Source: Rubrivivax sp. (GTDB lineage: Bacteria > Pseudomonadota > Gammaproteobacteria > Burkholderiales > Burkholderiaceae_C). From it: 64,000 nt of DNA. The position numbers and the translations under genes were made by a program. The stretch is from the NCBI GenBank assembly GCA_016789955.1, contig JAEUPB010000054.1, positions 1 through 64,000 of the forward strand, written 5' to 3'. The notes under the pieces were generated by a model. It ran no database searches. It had not been told where the DNA came from and saw nothing but the letters and a program-made list of their open reading frames with translations. How positions within the stretch are numbered: position 1 is the first letter of the stretch; the number at the start of each line of letters is the position of its first letter. Shown here in pieces: positions 53,105-62,337 of the stretch.

Positions 53105-55216
53105 TCAACCCCCGCGCCCCGGCGCGAACGCGAAGCGCATCGCACGGTACTCGGCCAACGTGCCTGCGGGTGGCGTCACCCCCTCCGGCCAGGGGCGCCC
53201 GTTCACCGACTGGAAGTACGCCAGACAGGCGTCGCGCCACCAGCGCGCCTCGGCATGCTGCTGCGCCAGGTGCTCCGAGACATCACGGTGGCGGCGCGCG
53301 TCGACGTGCCCCTGCAGCCGCCGCCAGGTGGCGCGCAGACGCTGCACCGTGCGCACGCCGCGGTCGTAGCGCTCGGCCAGTTCGTGCCACAGATCGCGGC
53401 CCGAGGGCATCGGGTGGCCCCACGGCAGGTGGTGGAACCACAGCAGCAGTTCCTCCGGCGTCGTCTGCGGGTCGTCCCAGCGGCGGGCCAACGGCTCGGC
53501 GTACTGCGACACCGCGCCGCTGCCACGGGTGCTGCGGTCGAAGCCGATGCCGTGCCGATCGGCCCGGTGGTAGTAGGTCGGGTTCCACTCGGGACGATTC
53601 AGCTCGCTGACCCACGGTCCCGGCCCATGGTGGTGCCCGGTGTCCATCAGGTGGTGCAGGCCGAGCGGCGTCATGTAGTCGACCACCGCCTCGCGCGAGG
53701 CCATCATCATGCGGACCACGGCGTCTCGAACCGCCGGGTCGTTGCCGAAGGTCAGCACCGCCCACTCGGCGGCGATCGCACGCGAGCGCGCCCCGACGTC
53801 CCATGCCAGGCGACCGTAGGCGTACCAGTTGGCCTGGTCGAAGTGCGATCCGCACCAGTTGCGGTCGCTGCCGATGTTGGCCACGCCGGCCATGCCGGCC
53901 CGCGGCTGCGCCGTCAGCGTGGCGGCCACGGTGTGGCCCGCTTGCGGGCGGTGCGTGTCGCTGCGCAGCACCTCTTCCCACATCGGCCCGAGGTAGGCCA
54001 GGTGCGTGGAGAAGCCCAGGTACTCCTTCGTCAGCTGGCACTCGAGGATCAGCGGCGTGGCGCGCATCGCGCCGAACAGCGGATGGAACGGTTCGCGCGG
54101 CTGGAAGTCGATGGGGCCGTTCTTGACCTGCACGATCACGTTGGGCAGGAACTGGCCGTCCAGCGGGACGAACTCGTCGTAGGCCTGCATCGCACGGTCG
54201 CGCGGGTTCTCCGCCGCATAGACGAAGGCGCGCCACATCAGCACGCTGCCGTGGGGTGCCAGGGCGCGCGCCAGCGTGTTGGCGCCCTCGGCATGGCTGC
54301 GGCCGTAGTCCTGGGGGCCCGGCTGGCCCTCGGAGTTCGCCTTGACGAGCCAGCCGCCGAAGTCGGGGATCGCGCGGTGGATCTCCGCGGCCTTGTCGGC
54401 CCACCAGCGCTGCACGCCGGCATCGGCCGGGTCGGCGGTGGCCTGGCCACCGAGCTCGCGCGGTGCGGAGAAGCGCACCGACAGGTAGACGCGCACGCCC
54501 CAGGGCCGGAACACGTCGGCCAGCGCGGCGGCCTTGGCGATCCAGGCGGCGGACAGCACCTCGCTGGCCGCGTTGACGTTGTTGAGCACGACGCCGTTGA
54601 TCCCCACCGAGGCACAGGCGCGCGCGTGGTCGGCATAGCGCGCGTCGACGATCGACGGCAGCTTCCACCAGTCCCAGATCGACTGGCCGGCATAACCGCG
54701 CTCGACGCTGCGGTCGAGGTTGTCCCAGTGGTTCAGCAGCCGCAGCGACAGTGCCGGCGCCGAGCGCAGGTCGAGCGAACGGGGGTCGGCGCCGAGCTGC
54801 AGCGCGCGGATCAGCGCGAAACCGCCGTACAACAGGCCACGCTCGTGCCGGGCGCAGACGATGATCGCCCGCCCCCTCCCCACCGGCGCCGTGCGCACCA
54901 CGTACCCTTCGTCGCCGAGATCCTCCAGCGGCCCGCAGGCCGCCGCCAGGGCCGGCTGCGACTGCGGCGTGGCCAGCACGATCGTGCCGGGCGCGGCGCG
55001 CGCCGCACGCCCGGGTGCCCGCCCGCAGAGGACGCCGATCGCCCGACCCAGCTCACCCACCACTGCATCGGTCATCGGCGTAGCCGGCCGCGGCGCGAGC
55101 AGCGCGCGTGCCGATGCGAGCAGCCGCCGGCGCGGCGCGGCGGGCAGCGTGCGGTACCGCAGCCACAGTTCGTAGCCGTCCTCGTCCGGCGGGAGGACCC
55201 CGGTGCGTGTCGCCAT
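53105..55216 (-). CDS. aguA: Alpha-glucuronidase, GH67
   Basis: 703 residues, the usual GH67 length. N-terminal alpha/beta domain, then the (beta/alpha)8 barrel: LNHWDNLDRSVERGYAGQSIWDW, LVKANSEGQPGPQDYGRSHAEGAN with acid E296, VQVKNGPIDFQPREP with D370 and ECQLTKEYLG with E398, matching the catalytic triad of Cellvibrio GlcA67A by spacing. No signal peptide, so cytoplasmic. It removes (4-O-methyl)glucuronic acid from the non-reducing end of aldouronic acids after xylanase attack. It is divergent from the GH3 gene across the LacI-type operator. Confidence 0.95.
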   Translation of the reverse strand: MATRTGVLPPDEDGYELWLRYRTLPAAPRRRLLASARALLAPRPATPMTDAVVGELGRAIGVLCGRAPGRAARAAPGTIVLATPQSQPALAAACGPLEDLGDEGYVVRTAPVGRGRAIIVCARHERGLLYGGFALIRALQLGADPRSLDLRSAPALSLRLLNHWDNLDRSVERGYAGQSIWDWWKLPSIVDARYADHARACASVGINGVVLNNVNAASEVLSAAWIAKAAALADVFRPWGVRVYLSVRFSAPRELGGQATADPADAGVQRWWADKAAEIHRAIPDFGGWLVKANSEGQPGPQDYGRSHAEGANTLARALAPHGSVLMWRAFVYAAENPRDRAMQAYDEFVPLDGQFLPNVIVQVKNGPIDFQPREPFHPLFGAMRATPLILECQLTKEYLGFSTHLAYLGPMWEEVLRSDTHRPQAGHTVAATLTAQPRAGMAGVANIGSDRNWCGSHFDQANWYAYGRLAWDVGARSRAIAAEWAVLTFGNDPAVRDAVVRMMMASREAVVDYMTPLGLHHLMDTGHHHGPGPWVSELNRPEWNPTYYHRADRHGIGFDRSTRGSGAVSQYAEPLARRWDDPQTTPEELLLWFHHLPWGHPMPSGRDLWHELAERYDRGVRTVQRLRATWRRLQGHVDARRHRDVSEHLAQQHAEARWWRDACLAYFQSVNGRPWPEGVTPPAGTLAEYRAMRFAFAPGRGG

Positions 55217-55281
55217 GTCGATGAAACCCCCTGGGGTGGATCCCTAGCCGGCCCGCACCGGGATGGCGGGGCGGCCTGTTT

Positions 55282-55297
55282 ATGATAGCGCTCCCTT
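55282..55297. promoter_or_regulatory. LacI-type operator half-palindrome, GH67/GH3 divergent promoter
   Basis: ATGATAGCGCTCCCTT: the core TAGCGCT matches the TAGCGCTA core of the site at 60028, and AGCGCT is the common core of LacI-family operators. It lies between the divergent GH67 (start 55216) and GH3 (start 55335) genes and so could control both. The right arm is degenerate. Confidence 0.5.
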
Positions 55298-55334
55298 TTT
55301 CTCCGCCGCGTCCGGCGCGGTCGAGCACCTGACC

Positions 55335-57641
55335 GTGGCCACACCACCGTACAAGGATCCGACGGCGCCAATCGAGACCCGCGTGGCCGACCTGCTCGCG
55401 CGCATGACGCTGGACGAGAAGGTCACGCAGATCGTCACGCTGTGGGACGGCAAGGGCGCGCTGCTGGACGCCGATCGCCGTGTCGACCCGGCCCGGCTGC
55501 GCGAACGCCACCCGCACGGCGTGGGCCATGTCGCGCGGCCGGCCGACTCCAAGGGCGAAGGCGGCAACAGCGCGCAGAACGGCCGCGGCGTGCGCGCGAC
55601 GGTCGAGCTCGTCAACGCCTACCAGCGCCACGCGATGGAGCACACCCGGCTCGGCATCCCGGTGCTGTTCCACGAGGAGGGCCTGCACGGCTACGCGGCG
55701 CCCGGCGCCACCAGCTTCCCGCAGGCGCTGGCGCTGGCGTCGAGCTGGGACCGCGCGCTGGTGCGGGACGTCAATGCGGTCACGGCGCGCGAGATGCGCG
55801 CCCGCGGCGTGCACCTGGCGCTGACGCCGGTGCTGGACATCGCGCGCGATCCGCGCTGGGGCCGCATCGAGGAGACCTTCGGCGAGGACCCGTGGCTCGT
55901 CGCCGAGCTCGGCGTGGCCGCCGTGCGCGGGCTGCAGGGCGACGGCGACACGCTCGCGCCGGAGAAGGTCTACGCCACGCTGAAGCACCTGGCCGGCCAT
56001 GGCCAGCCGGAAGGCGGCATCAACGTCGGGCCGGCGCCGATCGCCGAGCGCGAGCTGCGCGAGCAGTTCCTGCCGCCGTTCGAGGCCGCCGTGCGGCGTG
56101 CCGGCGCGCGGGTCGTGATGGCGTCGTACAACGAGATCGACGGCGTGCCGTCGCACGCGAACCGCTGGCTGCTGCAGGACGTGCTGCGCGGCGAATGGGG
56201 ATTCGACGGTGCGGTGATCGGCGACTACTTCGCCATCGACCAGCTCGCGACGCTGCACCGCGTCGCCGCCGACCTCGAGGATGCCGCGGTGCAGGCGCTG
56301 CAGGCCGGCGTCGATGCCGACCTGCCCAGCGGCGCCGCCTACGCCCGGCTGGCCGATGCCGTCCGCGGCGGGCGCATCACCGACGCGCAGCTCGACGTGG
56401 CCGTGGCGCGCATGCTCGAGCTGAAGTTCCGCGCCGGGCTCTTCGAGGCCCCCTACGCCGACGCCGATGCCGCCGAGCGCGCGACGCGCCGCGCCGACGC
56501 GCTGGCGCTGGCCGAGCGTGCCGCCGAGCGCTCCATCGTGCTGCTGAAGAACGACGGCGTGCTGCCGCTGGTGCTGCCGGCGGCGCGCCGTGCGGTGGTC
56601 GCCGTCGTCGGGCCCAACGCCGCGGTGGCCCGGCTGGGTTCGTACAGCGGCGAGCCGCCGGGCCCGACGAGCCTGCTGGAGGGCCTGCGCGAGCGGCTGG
56701 GCGACGCCGCCGAGGTCCGCCACGCGCAGGGCGTGCGCATCACCGAAGACGACGACTGGTGGGCCGACGAGGTCCGCGCCACGCCGGCGGAGGTGAACCG
56801 CGGGCTGATCGCCGAGGCCGTGGCCTGCGCCCGCGACGCCGACGTGATCGTGCTGGCGGTGGGCGACGACGAGCGCACGAGCCGCGAGGCCTGGGCCGCG
56901 CACCACCTGGGCGATCGTTCGGCGCTCGACCTGCCCGGCGACCAGGGCGCGCTGTTCGAGGCGCTGCATGCGCTCGGCCGGCCCGTCGTCGTGGTGCTGA
57001 TCAACGGCCGGCCCGTGTCGTCGCAGCGGCTGGCCGAGGCGGCGCACGCCGTGGTGGAGGCGTGGTTCCCCGGCGAGGCCGGCGGCCGCGCGATCGCCCG
57101 CGTGCTGATGGGCGACGTGAACCCGGGCGGCAAGCTGCCGCTGTCGGTGGCCCGGCACGCGGGCACGCTGCCGGCGTTCCACAACCACAAGCCGTCGGCG
57201 CGGCGCGGCTACCTCTTCGACGACGTGCGGCCGCTGTACCCGTTCGGCTTCGGGCTCAGCTACACGAGCTTCGACCTCTCGGCGCCGATCCTCTCGTCGG
57301 CCACGCTGCCGGCCGATGGCTCGGTGGAGGTGGATGTCGACGTGCGCAACACCGGCAAGCGCACCGGCGACGAGGTCGTGCAGCTGTACGTGCGCGACCG
57401 CGTGGCCTCGGTCACCCGGCCGGTGCTGCAGCTGGCCGGATTCGAGCGGGTGACGCTCGCGCCCGGGCAGGCGTGCCGCGTGCGATTCACGCTCGCCGCC
57501 GCGCAGCTGCGCCTGTGGAACCGGCAGATGCAGCCGGTGGTCGAGCCGGGCGAGGTCGACGTGCTGGTCGGAGCCGACTCGCAGCGGCTGAAGTCCGCGA
57601 TGCTGCTCGTCACCCCGGCCGGAGCCGGCCGATGCCGATGA
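55335..57641 (+). CDS. Beta-xylosidase/beta-glucosidase, GH3
   Basis: 768 residues from the GTG at 55335; an ATG at 55263 is in frame but lies upstream of the operator. GH3 domains in order: N-terminal barrel (VADLLARMTLDEKV, WGRIEETFGEDPW, VIGDYFAIDQL with nucleophile D297), alpha/beta sandwich (ERSIVLLKNDGVLPLVL, VVVLINGRPVSS) and a C-terminal Fn3-like domain (VDVDVRNTGKRTGDEVVQLYV). No signal peptide. In this locus it probably trims xylo-oligosaccharides. Its stop overlaps the xylanase start region. Confidence 0.9.
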   Translation: MATPPYKDPTAPIETRVADLLARMTLDEKVTQIVTLWDGKGALLDADRRVDPARLRERHPHGVGHVARPADSKGEGGNSAQNGRGVRATVELVNAYQRHAMEHTRLGIPVLFHEEGLHGYAAPGATSFPQALALASSWDRALVRDVNAVTAREMRARGVHLALTPVLDIARDPRWGRIEETFGEDPWLVAELGVAAVRGLQGDGDTLAPEKVYATLKHLAGHGQPEGGINVGPAPIAERELREQFLPPFEAAVRRAGARVVMASYNEIDGVPSHANRWLLQDVLRGEWGFDGAVIGDYFAIDQLATLHRVAADLEDAAVQALQAGVDADLPSGAAYARLADAVRGGRITDAQLDVAVARMLELKFRAGLFEAPYADADAAERATRRADALALAERAAERSIVLLKNDGVLPLVLPAARRAVVAVVGPNAAVARLGSYSGEPPGPTSLLEGLRERLGDAAEVRHAQGVRITEDDDWWADEVRATPAEVNRGLIAEAVACARDADVIVLAVGDDERTSREAWAAHHLGDRSALDLPGDQGALFEALHALGRPVVVVLINGRPVSSQRLAEAAHAVVEAWFPGEAGGRAIARVLMGDVNPGGKLPLSVARHAGTLPAFHNHKPSARRGYLFDDVRPLYPFGFGLSYTSFDLSAPILSSATLPADGSVEVDVDVRNTGKRTGDEVVQLYVRDRVASVTRPVLQLAGFERVTLAPGQACRVRFTLAAAQLRLWNRQMQPVVEPGEVDVLVGADSQRLKSAMLLVTPAGAGRCR

Positions 57642-58777
57642 CGCGCCGGGACGCGCTGGCCGCGCTCGGCGCGGCGGTCTGCGCCTCCGCCGAAGCCGAA
57701 GACTCCGCGCCGGAGCCCCTGCGGGTGCTCGCCGAGCGCAAGGGCCTGGCGTTCGGGTCGGCGGTGGGCCGCAAACGCGCCGATGCGACGCCGGCCCAGG
57801 GCTTCGACGATCCGCGCTATCGCGCCCTGCTCGCGCGCGAGTGCGCATGGATCGTCCCGGAGAACGAGCTGAAGTGGCAGGCGCTGCGGCCGACGCGGGG
57901 CGAGTTCCGCTTCGAGGCGGCCGACGCGATGCGGGCCTGGGCGCGCGAGGCGGGCCTGCGCATGCGCGGCCACACGCTGCTGTGGCACGACCCGAAGTGG
58001 CTGCCCGACTGGGTCAACCGCCACCGTTTCGGCGCGCAGCCCGTGGCCGAGGCCGAGGCGATGCTCGCCGAACACGTCCGCACGGTCTGCACGCACTGCG
58101 GGCCGCAGATCGCCAGCTGGGACGTGGTCAACGAGTCGGTGCAGCCGGACACCGGCACGCTGCGCGACAACGCCTTCACGCCGCACCTGGGCAACATCGG
58201 GCAGATCGAGCTCGCGTTCCGCGTCGCCCACGAGCATGCGCCGCAGGCGCAGCTGGTCTACAACGACTTCATGACCTGGGGCAGCCACAGTGCCCGCCAT
58301 CGCGCCGGCGTGTTGGAGCTGCTCAAGACGCTGACGTCGCGAGGGGTGCCGGTACACGCACTGGGCCTGCAGAGCCACCTGGGCACCGGCGCCGACGGAC
58401 GCTGGGTGCCTCGTGGCGGCGACGCCGAGCGCGACTGGCGGCGCTTCCTCGACGAGGTCGCGTCGATGGGCCTGTCGCTGCTGATCACCGAGCTCGACGT
58501 CAACGACCGCTACCTGCCCGCGGACGTGGCGCAGCGCGACGCGGCAGCCGCGACGATGGTGCGCGACTATCTCGACGTGTGCCTGGACCAGCCGGGCCTG
58601 CACACGGTGATGACCTGGGCGATGGCCGACCCCGTCAGCTGGATGCAGACCTGGTGGCCGCGCGCGGACGGGCTGCCGAAGCGGCCGAGCCCGTACGACG
58701 GCCGGTTTCAGGCCAAGCCGATGCGCGAGGCGATCGCCGCGGCGTTGCGCGCCGCGCCCTCGCGCCCACCGGCCTGA
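57632..58777 (+). CDS. Endo-1,4-beta-xylanase, GH10
   Basis: 381 residues from the ATG at 57632 (GGAG seven bases upstream); ATG 57638 is an alternative. The N-terminus MPMTRRDALAALGAAVCASAEA looks like a short Tat-type signal. The barrel carries acid/base E168 (WDVVNESV) and nucleophile E287 (LLITELDVND), with GHTLLWHDPKWLPDW lining the active site. It cuts the xylan backbone or shorter glucurono-xylo-oligosaccharides, probably in the periplasm. It is convergent with the GDSL esterase gene and overlaps its 3' end by 70 bases. Confidence 0.93.
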   Translation: MPMTRRDALAALGAAVCASAEAEDSAPEPLRVLAERKGLAFGSAVGRKRADATPAQGFDDPRYRALLARECAWIVPENELKWQALRPTRGEFRFEAADAMRAWAREAGLRMRGHTLLWHDPKWLPDWVNRHRFGAQPVAEAEAMLAEHVRTVCTHCGPQIASWDVVNESVQPDTGTLRDNAFTPHLGNIGQIELAFRVAHEHAPQAQLVYNDFMTWGSHSARHRAGVLELLKTLTSRGVPVHALGLQSHLGTGADGRWVPRGGDAERDWRRFLDEVASMGLSLLITELDVNDRYLPADVAQRDAAAATMVRDYLDVCLDQPGLHTVMTWAMADPVSWMQTWWPRADGLPKRPSPYDGRFQAKPMREAIAAALRAAPSRPPA

Positions 58778-60006
58778 CGTTCGACCACCGCAGGCAGCGG
58801 CACCGCCTCGGCCAGCGCCTGCAGCCCCGCGGGCGACGGGTGCAAGGCGTCGCCGCAGTGGAGTCCCTCGCGGACGCGATCGGGTGCGGCCGGATCCCGC
58901 AACGCGGCGTCGAAGTCGGCCACCGCGTCGTACGCGGGTGTGCCGCGGATCCACGCGTTGAGCTCCTGGCGCAGCGCCTCGTCGATGGCGCCGGGCCGGT
59001 AGCCCGCATGGCCGACGAAGGGTGTCAGCGTGGCACCGATCACCGTGACACTGCGCGCGTGCGCCGCGTCGGCCAGCGCCTGCCAGCCCTGCACCATCGC
59101 GCGCACGAACGCCTGCCGGCCCTCATCGCCGTCGTCCCAGTGTTCCCGCCGCGTGCCCAGGTCGTTGATGCCGATGTGCACCAGCGCCACGCGGACACCG
59201 GCCCGGCCGAGCACGTCGTGCGAGAAGCGCGAGCTCAGGCTCGGGCCGACGCGGTCGTGCAGCAGCCGGTTGCCTCCGAGCGCAGCCTGCACGACCACCG
59301 GCCGGGGCGTGCTCGCGAGCAGCCCTTCGCGGGCCCAGCGCTCCCGCAGCCGGTCGGTCCAGCGATCGTTGCCATTCGTGGTCGAGCCGCGGCCATCGGT
59401 GATCGAGTCGCCGACAGCCACCCACAACGACACGGGTTCCTCGGCGACGGCCTCCAGGTCGGCGATCAGGTACCAGTGCTCGATCTCGACGGCGCCGGTC
59501 AGGCTGGCCTCGTGCAGGTGGTCGCCGGCCTGCACGAAGGACGTCGTCCGGGAGCCGGGGTGGCCGGTCTGGGTCGGTGGCAGCTGGTGGACCACGAGGG
59601 TGATCGCGAGGTCCGCCGGGCCCCCCGCATCGATGACGAACTCGTCGCTGCAGCCCTCGCTGCCGGCGGGGAGGTGCACCTCGCGCCGGCCACCGAATCG
59701 CAGTTCGACCGAGCGCGCGGGATCGATCCGCGACGTGCCGAATGCACACGCCGGGGCCACGGCGGCGGCCGCGACGACCAACGGGGCGTCACCGTAACGG
59801 TTGCTCAGCCGCAGGCGCCAGCGCCGTCCACCCCAGGCCGTGCGCACGCACTGGCGCAGCGTCGCCGCGCGCGTGTAGGCGTCGGGCAACCGGTTCTCCG
59901 GCTCCACCGCCTGCTGCGCGGCGCACCAGGCGGCGACCCAGGGCGGCGCCTCGGCATCGGCCCGCAGTCCGGGAAGACACGAGGTGGACGTGCGTTGACG
60001 CGTCAT
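58708..60006 (-). CDS. SGNH/GDSL-family esterase, candidate acetylxylan esterase
   Basis: 432 residues from the ATG at 60004-60006, preceded by GGGAG. An N-terminal beta-sandwich (about 1-175) precedes the SGNH domain: block I VAVGDSITDG, the G of block II in ALGGNRLLHD, block III HIGINDLG and block V GDALHPS with the catalytic Asp and His. No obvious signal peptide. Among xylan genes, removal of acetyl groups from xylo-oligosaccharides is the likely role. The 3' end overlaps the GH10 gene on the other strand. Confidence 0.82.
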   Translation of the reverse strand: MTRQRTSTSCLPGLRADAEAPPWVAAWCAAQQAVEPENRLPDAYTRAATLRQCVRTAWGGRRWRLRLSNRYGDAPLVVAAAAVAPACAFGTSRIDPARSVELRFGGRREVHLPAGSEGCSDEFVIDAGGPADLAITLVVHQLPPTQTGHPGSRTTSFVQAGDHLHEASLTGAVEIEHWYLIADLEAVAEEPVSLWVAVGDSITDGRGSTTNGNDRWTDRLRERWAREGLLASTPRPVVVQAALGGNRLLHDRVGPSLSSRFSHDVLGRAGVRVALVHIGINDLGTRREHWDDGDEGRQAFVRAMVQGWQALADAAHARSVTVIGATLTPFVGHAGYRPGAIDEALRQELNAWIRGTPAYDAVADFDAALRDPAAPDRVREGLHCGDALHPSPAGLQALAEAVPLPAVVERQAGGREGAARNAAAIASRIGLA

Positions 60007-60025
60007 GGGGGCTCCCATAGACTGC

Positions 60026-60043
60026 CGATGGTAGCGCTATCGG
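60026..60043. promoter_or_regulatory. LacI-type operator (TAGCGCTA core)
   Basis: CCGATGGTAGCGCTATCGG: perfect core TAGCGCTA (60032-60039) with partly symmetrical flanks. It lies in the 205-base divergent region between the GDSL esterase (start 60006) and the first Gfo/Idh/MocA gene (start 60212). The same core occurs before the GH67/GH3 genes, pointing to a common LacI-family regulator outside the window. Confidence 0.65.
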
Positions 60044-60211
60044 TTTGCCTGCACCCATTCCTGGCTGCGTCCTGTTCCCGACCCACCCGATCCCCGCGTC
60101 GCGCCCTCCTGCCGGCCCACGAGTTCCCGTGTCCCCCATCCTCCGCCAGCAGCCGACCTGTCGCGGTCGTCGAGCGGCTCCCGTCCCGTCCGGATCGAAG
60201 GCCCGGCCCCG

Positions 60212-61252
60212 ATGACGACGTCGCACCGCCCGCCGCTGCGCCTGGCGGCGATCGGCATCGACCATGGCCACGTCTTCGACCACGTGCGCGGCCTCACGGC
60301 GGCCGGTGCCGAGTTCGTCGGCTACTGTCCCGACAGCACGGTACCGGGCCTGGTCGAGCAGCTCGCGCGGGCCTACCCCGATGCGCGGCCGCAGCCCCGC
60401 CAGGCACTGCTCGACGATCCGCAGATCGACATCATCAGCATCTGCGCGGTGCCCAGCCAGCGGGCCGGCCTCGCGATGCAGGCGATGCGGGCGGGCAAGG
60501 ACACCATCGTCGACAAGCCCGGCGTGACGACCTTCGAGCAGCTCGAGGCCGTGCAGCGCACGGTGCGCGAGACCGGTCGCATCTACTCGGTGTGCTTCTC
60601 GGAGCGGCTGTGCGTGCCCAGCGCGGTGCATGCCGGCGAGCGGGTCGCCGCCGGCGAGATCGGCCGCGTGATCCAGACCATCGGCCTGGGGCCCCACCGC
60701 AAGGGCCGGGCGCGCCCGGACTGGTTCTGGCGCATGGAGGACGTGGGCGGCATCCTGGTGGACATCGCGTCGCACCAGATCGACCAGTTCCTGCACTACA
60801 CGGGCGCTGCGACGGCCGAGGTGCAGGCCAGCGCGGTGGGCAACTTCGGCACGCCCGAGCACCCGCGCTTCGAGGACTACGGCGAGGTGCTGCTGCATGC
60901 GCCGCAGGGCCGCGGCTACGTGCGGGTGGACTGGTTCACGCCCGACGGGCTGCCGACCTGGGGCGACGGGCGCCTGACGATCCTCGGCACCGAGGGCTAC
61001 ATCGAGCTGCGCAAGTACATCGACATCGCCGGCCGCAGCGGCGGCAACCACCTGTTCATCAGCAACCGGGACGGGACGCGCCACATCCCGTGCGAGGGCC
61101 TGCCGCTGCCGTACTTCGCGGCGCTGGCCCGCGACGTGCACGAGCGCACCGAGACGGCGATGTCGCAGCGCCACGTCTTCGAGGTCTGCCGCCTGTCGCT
61201 GCAGGCCCAGCAGCAGGCGCGCAGGTTGGGTGCCCTGGAGGCCGCCGCGTGA
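60212..61252 (+). CDS. Gfo/Idh/MocA-family oxidoreductase
   Basis: 346 residues. N-terminal Rossmann domain (LRLAAIGIDHGHVFDHVRGL, with GIDHGH in place of the usual GxGxxG), the EKP-like motif as TIVDKPGVTTFEQL (D-K-P), and a C-terminal alpha/beta domain with GGILVDIASHQIDQFLHYTG. NAD(P)-dependent oxidation or reduction of a sugar or uronate derivative is the family role; the exact substrate is unknown. It is the first gene of a three-gene rightward unit and couples to the next gene. Confidence 0.88.
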   Translation: MTTSHRPPLRLAAIGIDHGHVFDHVRGLTAAGAEFVGYCPDSTVPGLVEQLARAYPDARPQPRQALLDDPQIDIISICAVPSQRAGLAMQAMRAGKDTIVDKPGVTTFEQLEAVQRTVRETGRIYSVCFSERLCVPSAVHAGERVAAGEIGRVIQTIGLGPHRKGRARPDWFWRMEDVGGILVDIASHQIDQFLHYTGAATAEVQASAVGNFGTPEHPRFEDYGEVLLHAPQGRGYVRVDWFTPDGLPTWGDGRLTILGTEGYIELRKYIDIAGRSGGNHLFISNRDGTRHIPCEGLPLPYFAALARDVHERTETAMSQRHVFEVCRLSLQAQQQARRLGALEAAA

Positions 61253-62337
61253 CCCGGCCGCTGCGCGTGGCGGTGATCGGCGCCGGCATCGCCGACCGGC
61301 ACGTGGCCGCCTTCCGCTGGCTGCCGCGCCAGTACGACGTGGCGGTGGTGTGCTCGCTCGACGAGGAGCGGGGCCGCGCGCTGTGCCAGCGCCACGACGT
61401 GCGCGAGTACAGCCGCGACGCCGCGGCCACCATCGCCCGCGCCGACATCGACATCGTCGACATCTGCACGCCGCCGTCGGAGCACTATGCGATGGTCGAG
61501 CGGGCGCTGGCGGCGGGCAAGCACGTGATCTGCGAGAAGCCGCTGTTCGGCTCGCTGGCCGAGGTCGACCGCATCGCCGGGCGCGTGCGCGAGTCCGGCC
61601 GGCAGCTGATGCCGATCTTCCAGTACCGCTATGGCGCCGGCGTGCAGAAGCTGCGCCACCTGGTCGGGCTCGGGCTGGCCGGTGCGCCGATCCTGACCAC
61701 GGTGGAGACGCACTGGTGGCGCGGACCGTCGTACTACGACGTGCCCTGGCGCGGCAAGTGGGCCACCGAGCTCGGCGGCGGCCTGCTCGGCCACGCGATC
61801 CACGCGCACGACCTGCTGTGCCACGTGCACGGGGACGTCGAGCACGTCTACGCGCTCGGCACCACGCGGGTCAACCCGATCGAGGTCGAGGACACGATGG
61901 CGCTGTCGCTGCGCATGGCCAACGGCTCGCTGGCCAGCCTGTCGATGACGCTGGGGTCGCGCCAGGAGATCTCGCGCCTGCGCTTCTGCTTCCGCGAGCT
62001 GTGCGCGCAGAGCGTCACCGAGCCGTACACGGTGGGCCGCGACCCGTGGACCTTCATCGCCGGGGATCCCGCGCACCAGGCGCGGGTGGACGCGGCGCTG
62101 GCCGACTGGCCCGCGCACGAGGACGGGTACACGCGGCAGTTCGAGCTGTTCCATGCCGCGCTCGCCGCCGGTGCCGAGCCGCCGGTCACGCTCGCCGATG
62201 CGCGCCGCTCGCTCGAGCTCGTCACCGCCGCCTACCACTCGCAGCGCCACGGCTGCGGCGTTCCGCTGCCGATCACCGACACCCATCCGCTGTACGCGTC
62301 GTGGCTGCCAGCGAACCACCGGGAGACCGCGCGGTGA
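61249..62337 (+). CDS. Gfo/Idh/MocA-family oxidoreductase
   Basis: 362 residues from a GTG at 61249 overlapping the previous stop. Canonical features: RVAVIGAGIADRHVAAF (GxGxAxxH), VICEKPLFGSLAEVDRIA with the catalytic EKP lysine, and GGGLLGHAIHAHDLL. A second, different family member in the same operon suggests two successive steps, for example oxidation and re-reduction at different carbons. With a GH67 in the locus, processing of (4-O-methyl)glucuronate or an aldouronic fragment is a reasonable but unproven idea. Confidence 0.9.
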   Translation: MTRPLRVAVIGAGIADRHVAAFRWLPRQYDVAVVCSLDEERGRALCQRHDVREYSRDAAATIARADIDIVDICTPPSEHYAMVERALAAGKHVICEKPLFGSLAEVDRIAGRVRESGRQLMPIFQYRYGAGVQKLRHLVGLGLAGAPILTTVETHWWRGPSYYDVPWRGKWATELGGGLLGHAIHAHDLLCHVHGDVEHVYALGTTRVNPIEVEDTMALSLRMANGSLASLSMTLGSRQEISRLRFCFRELCAQSVTEPYTVGRDPWTFIAGDPAHQARVDAALADWPAHEDGYTRQFELFHAALAAGAEPPVTLADARRSLELVTAAYHSQRHGCGVPLPITDTHPLYASWLPANHRETAR

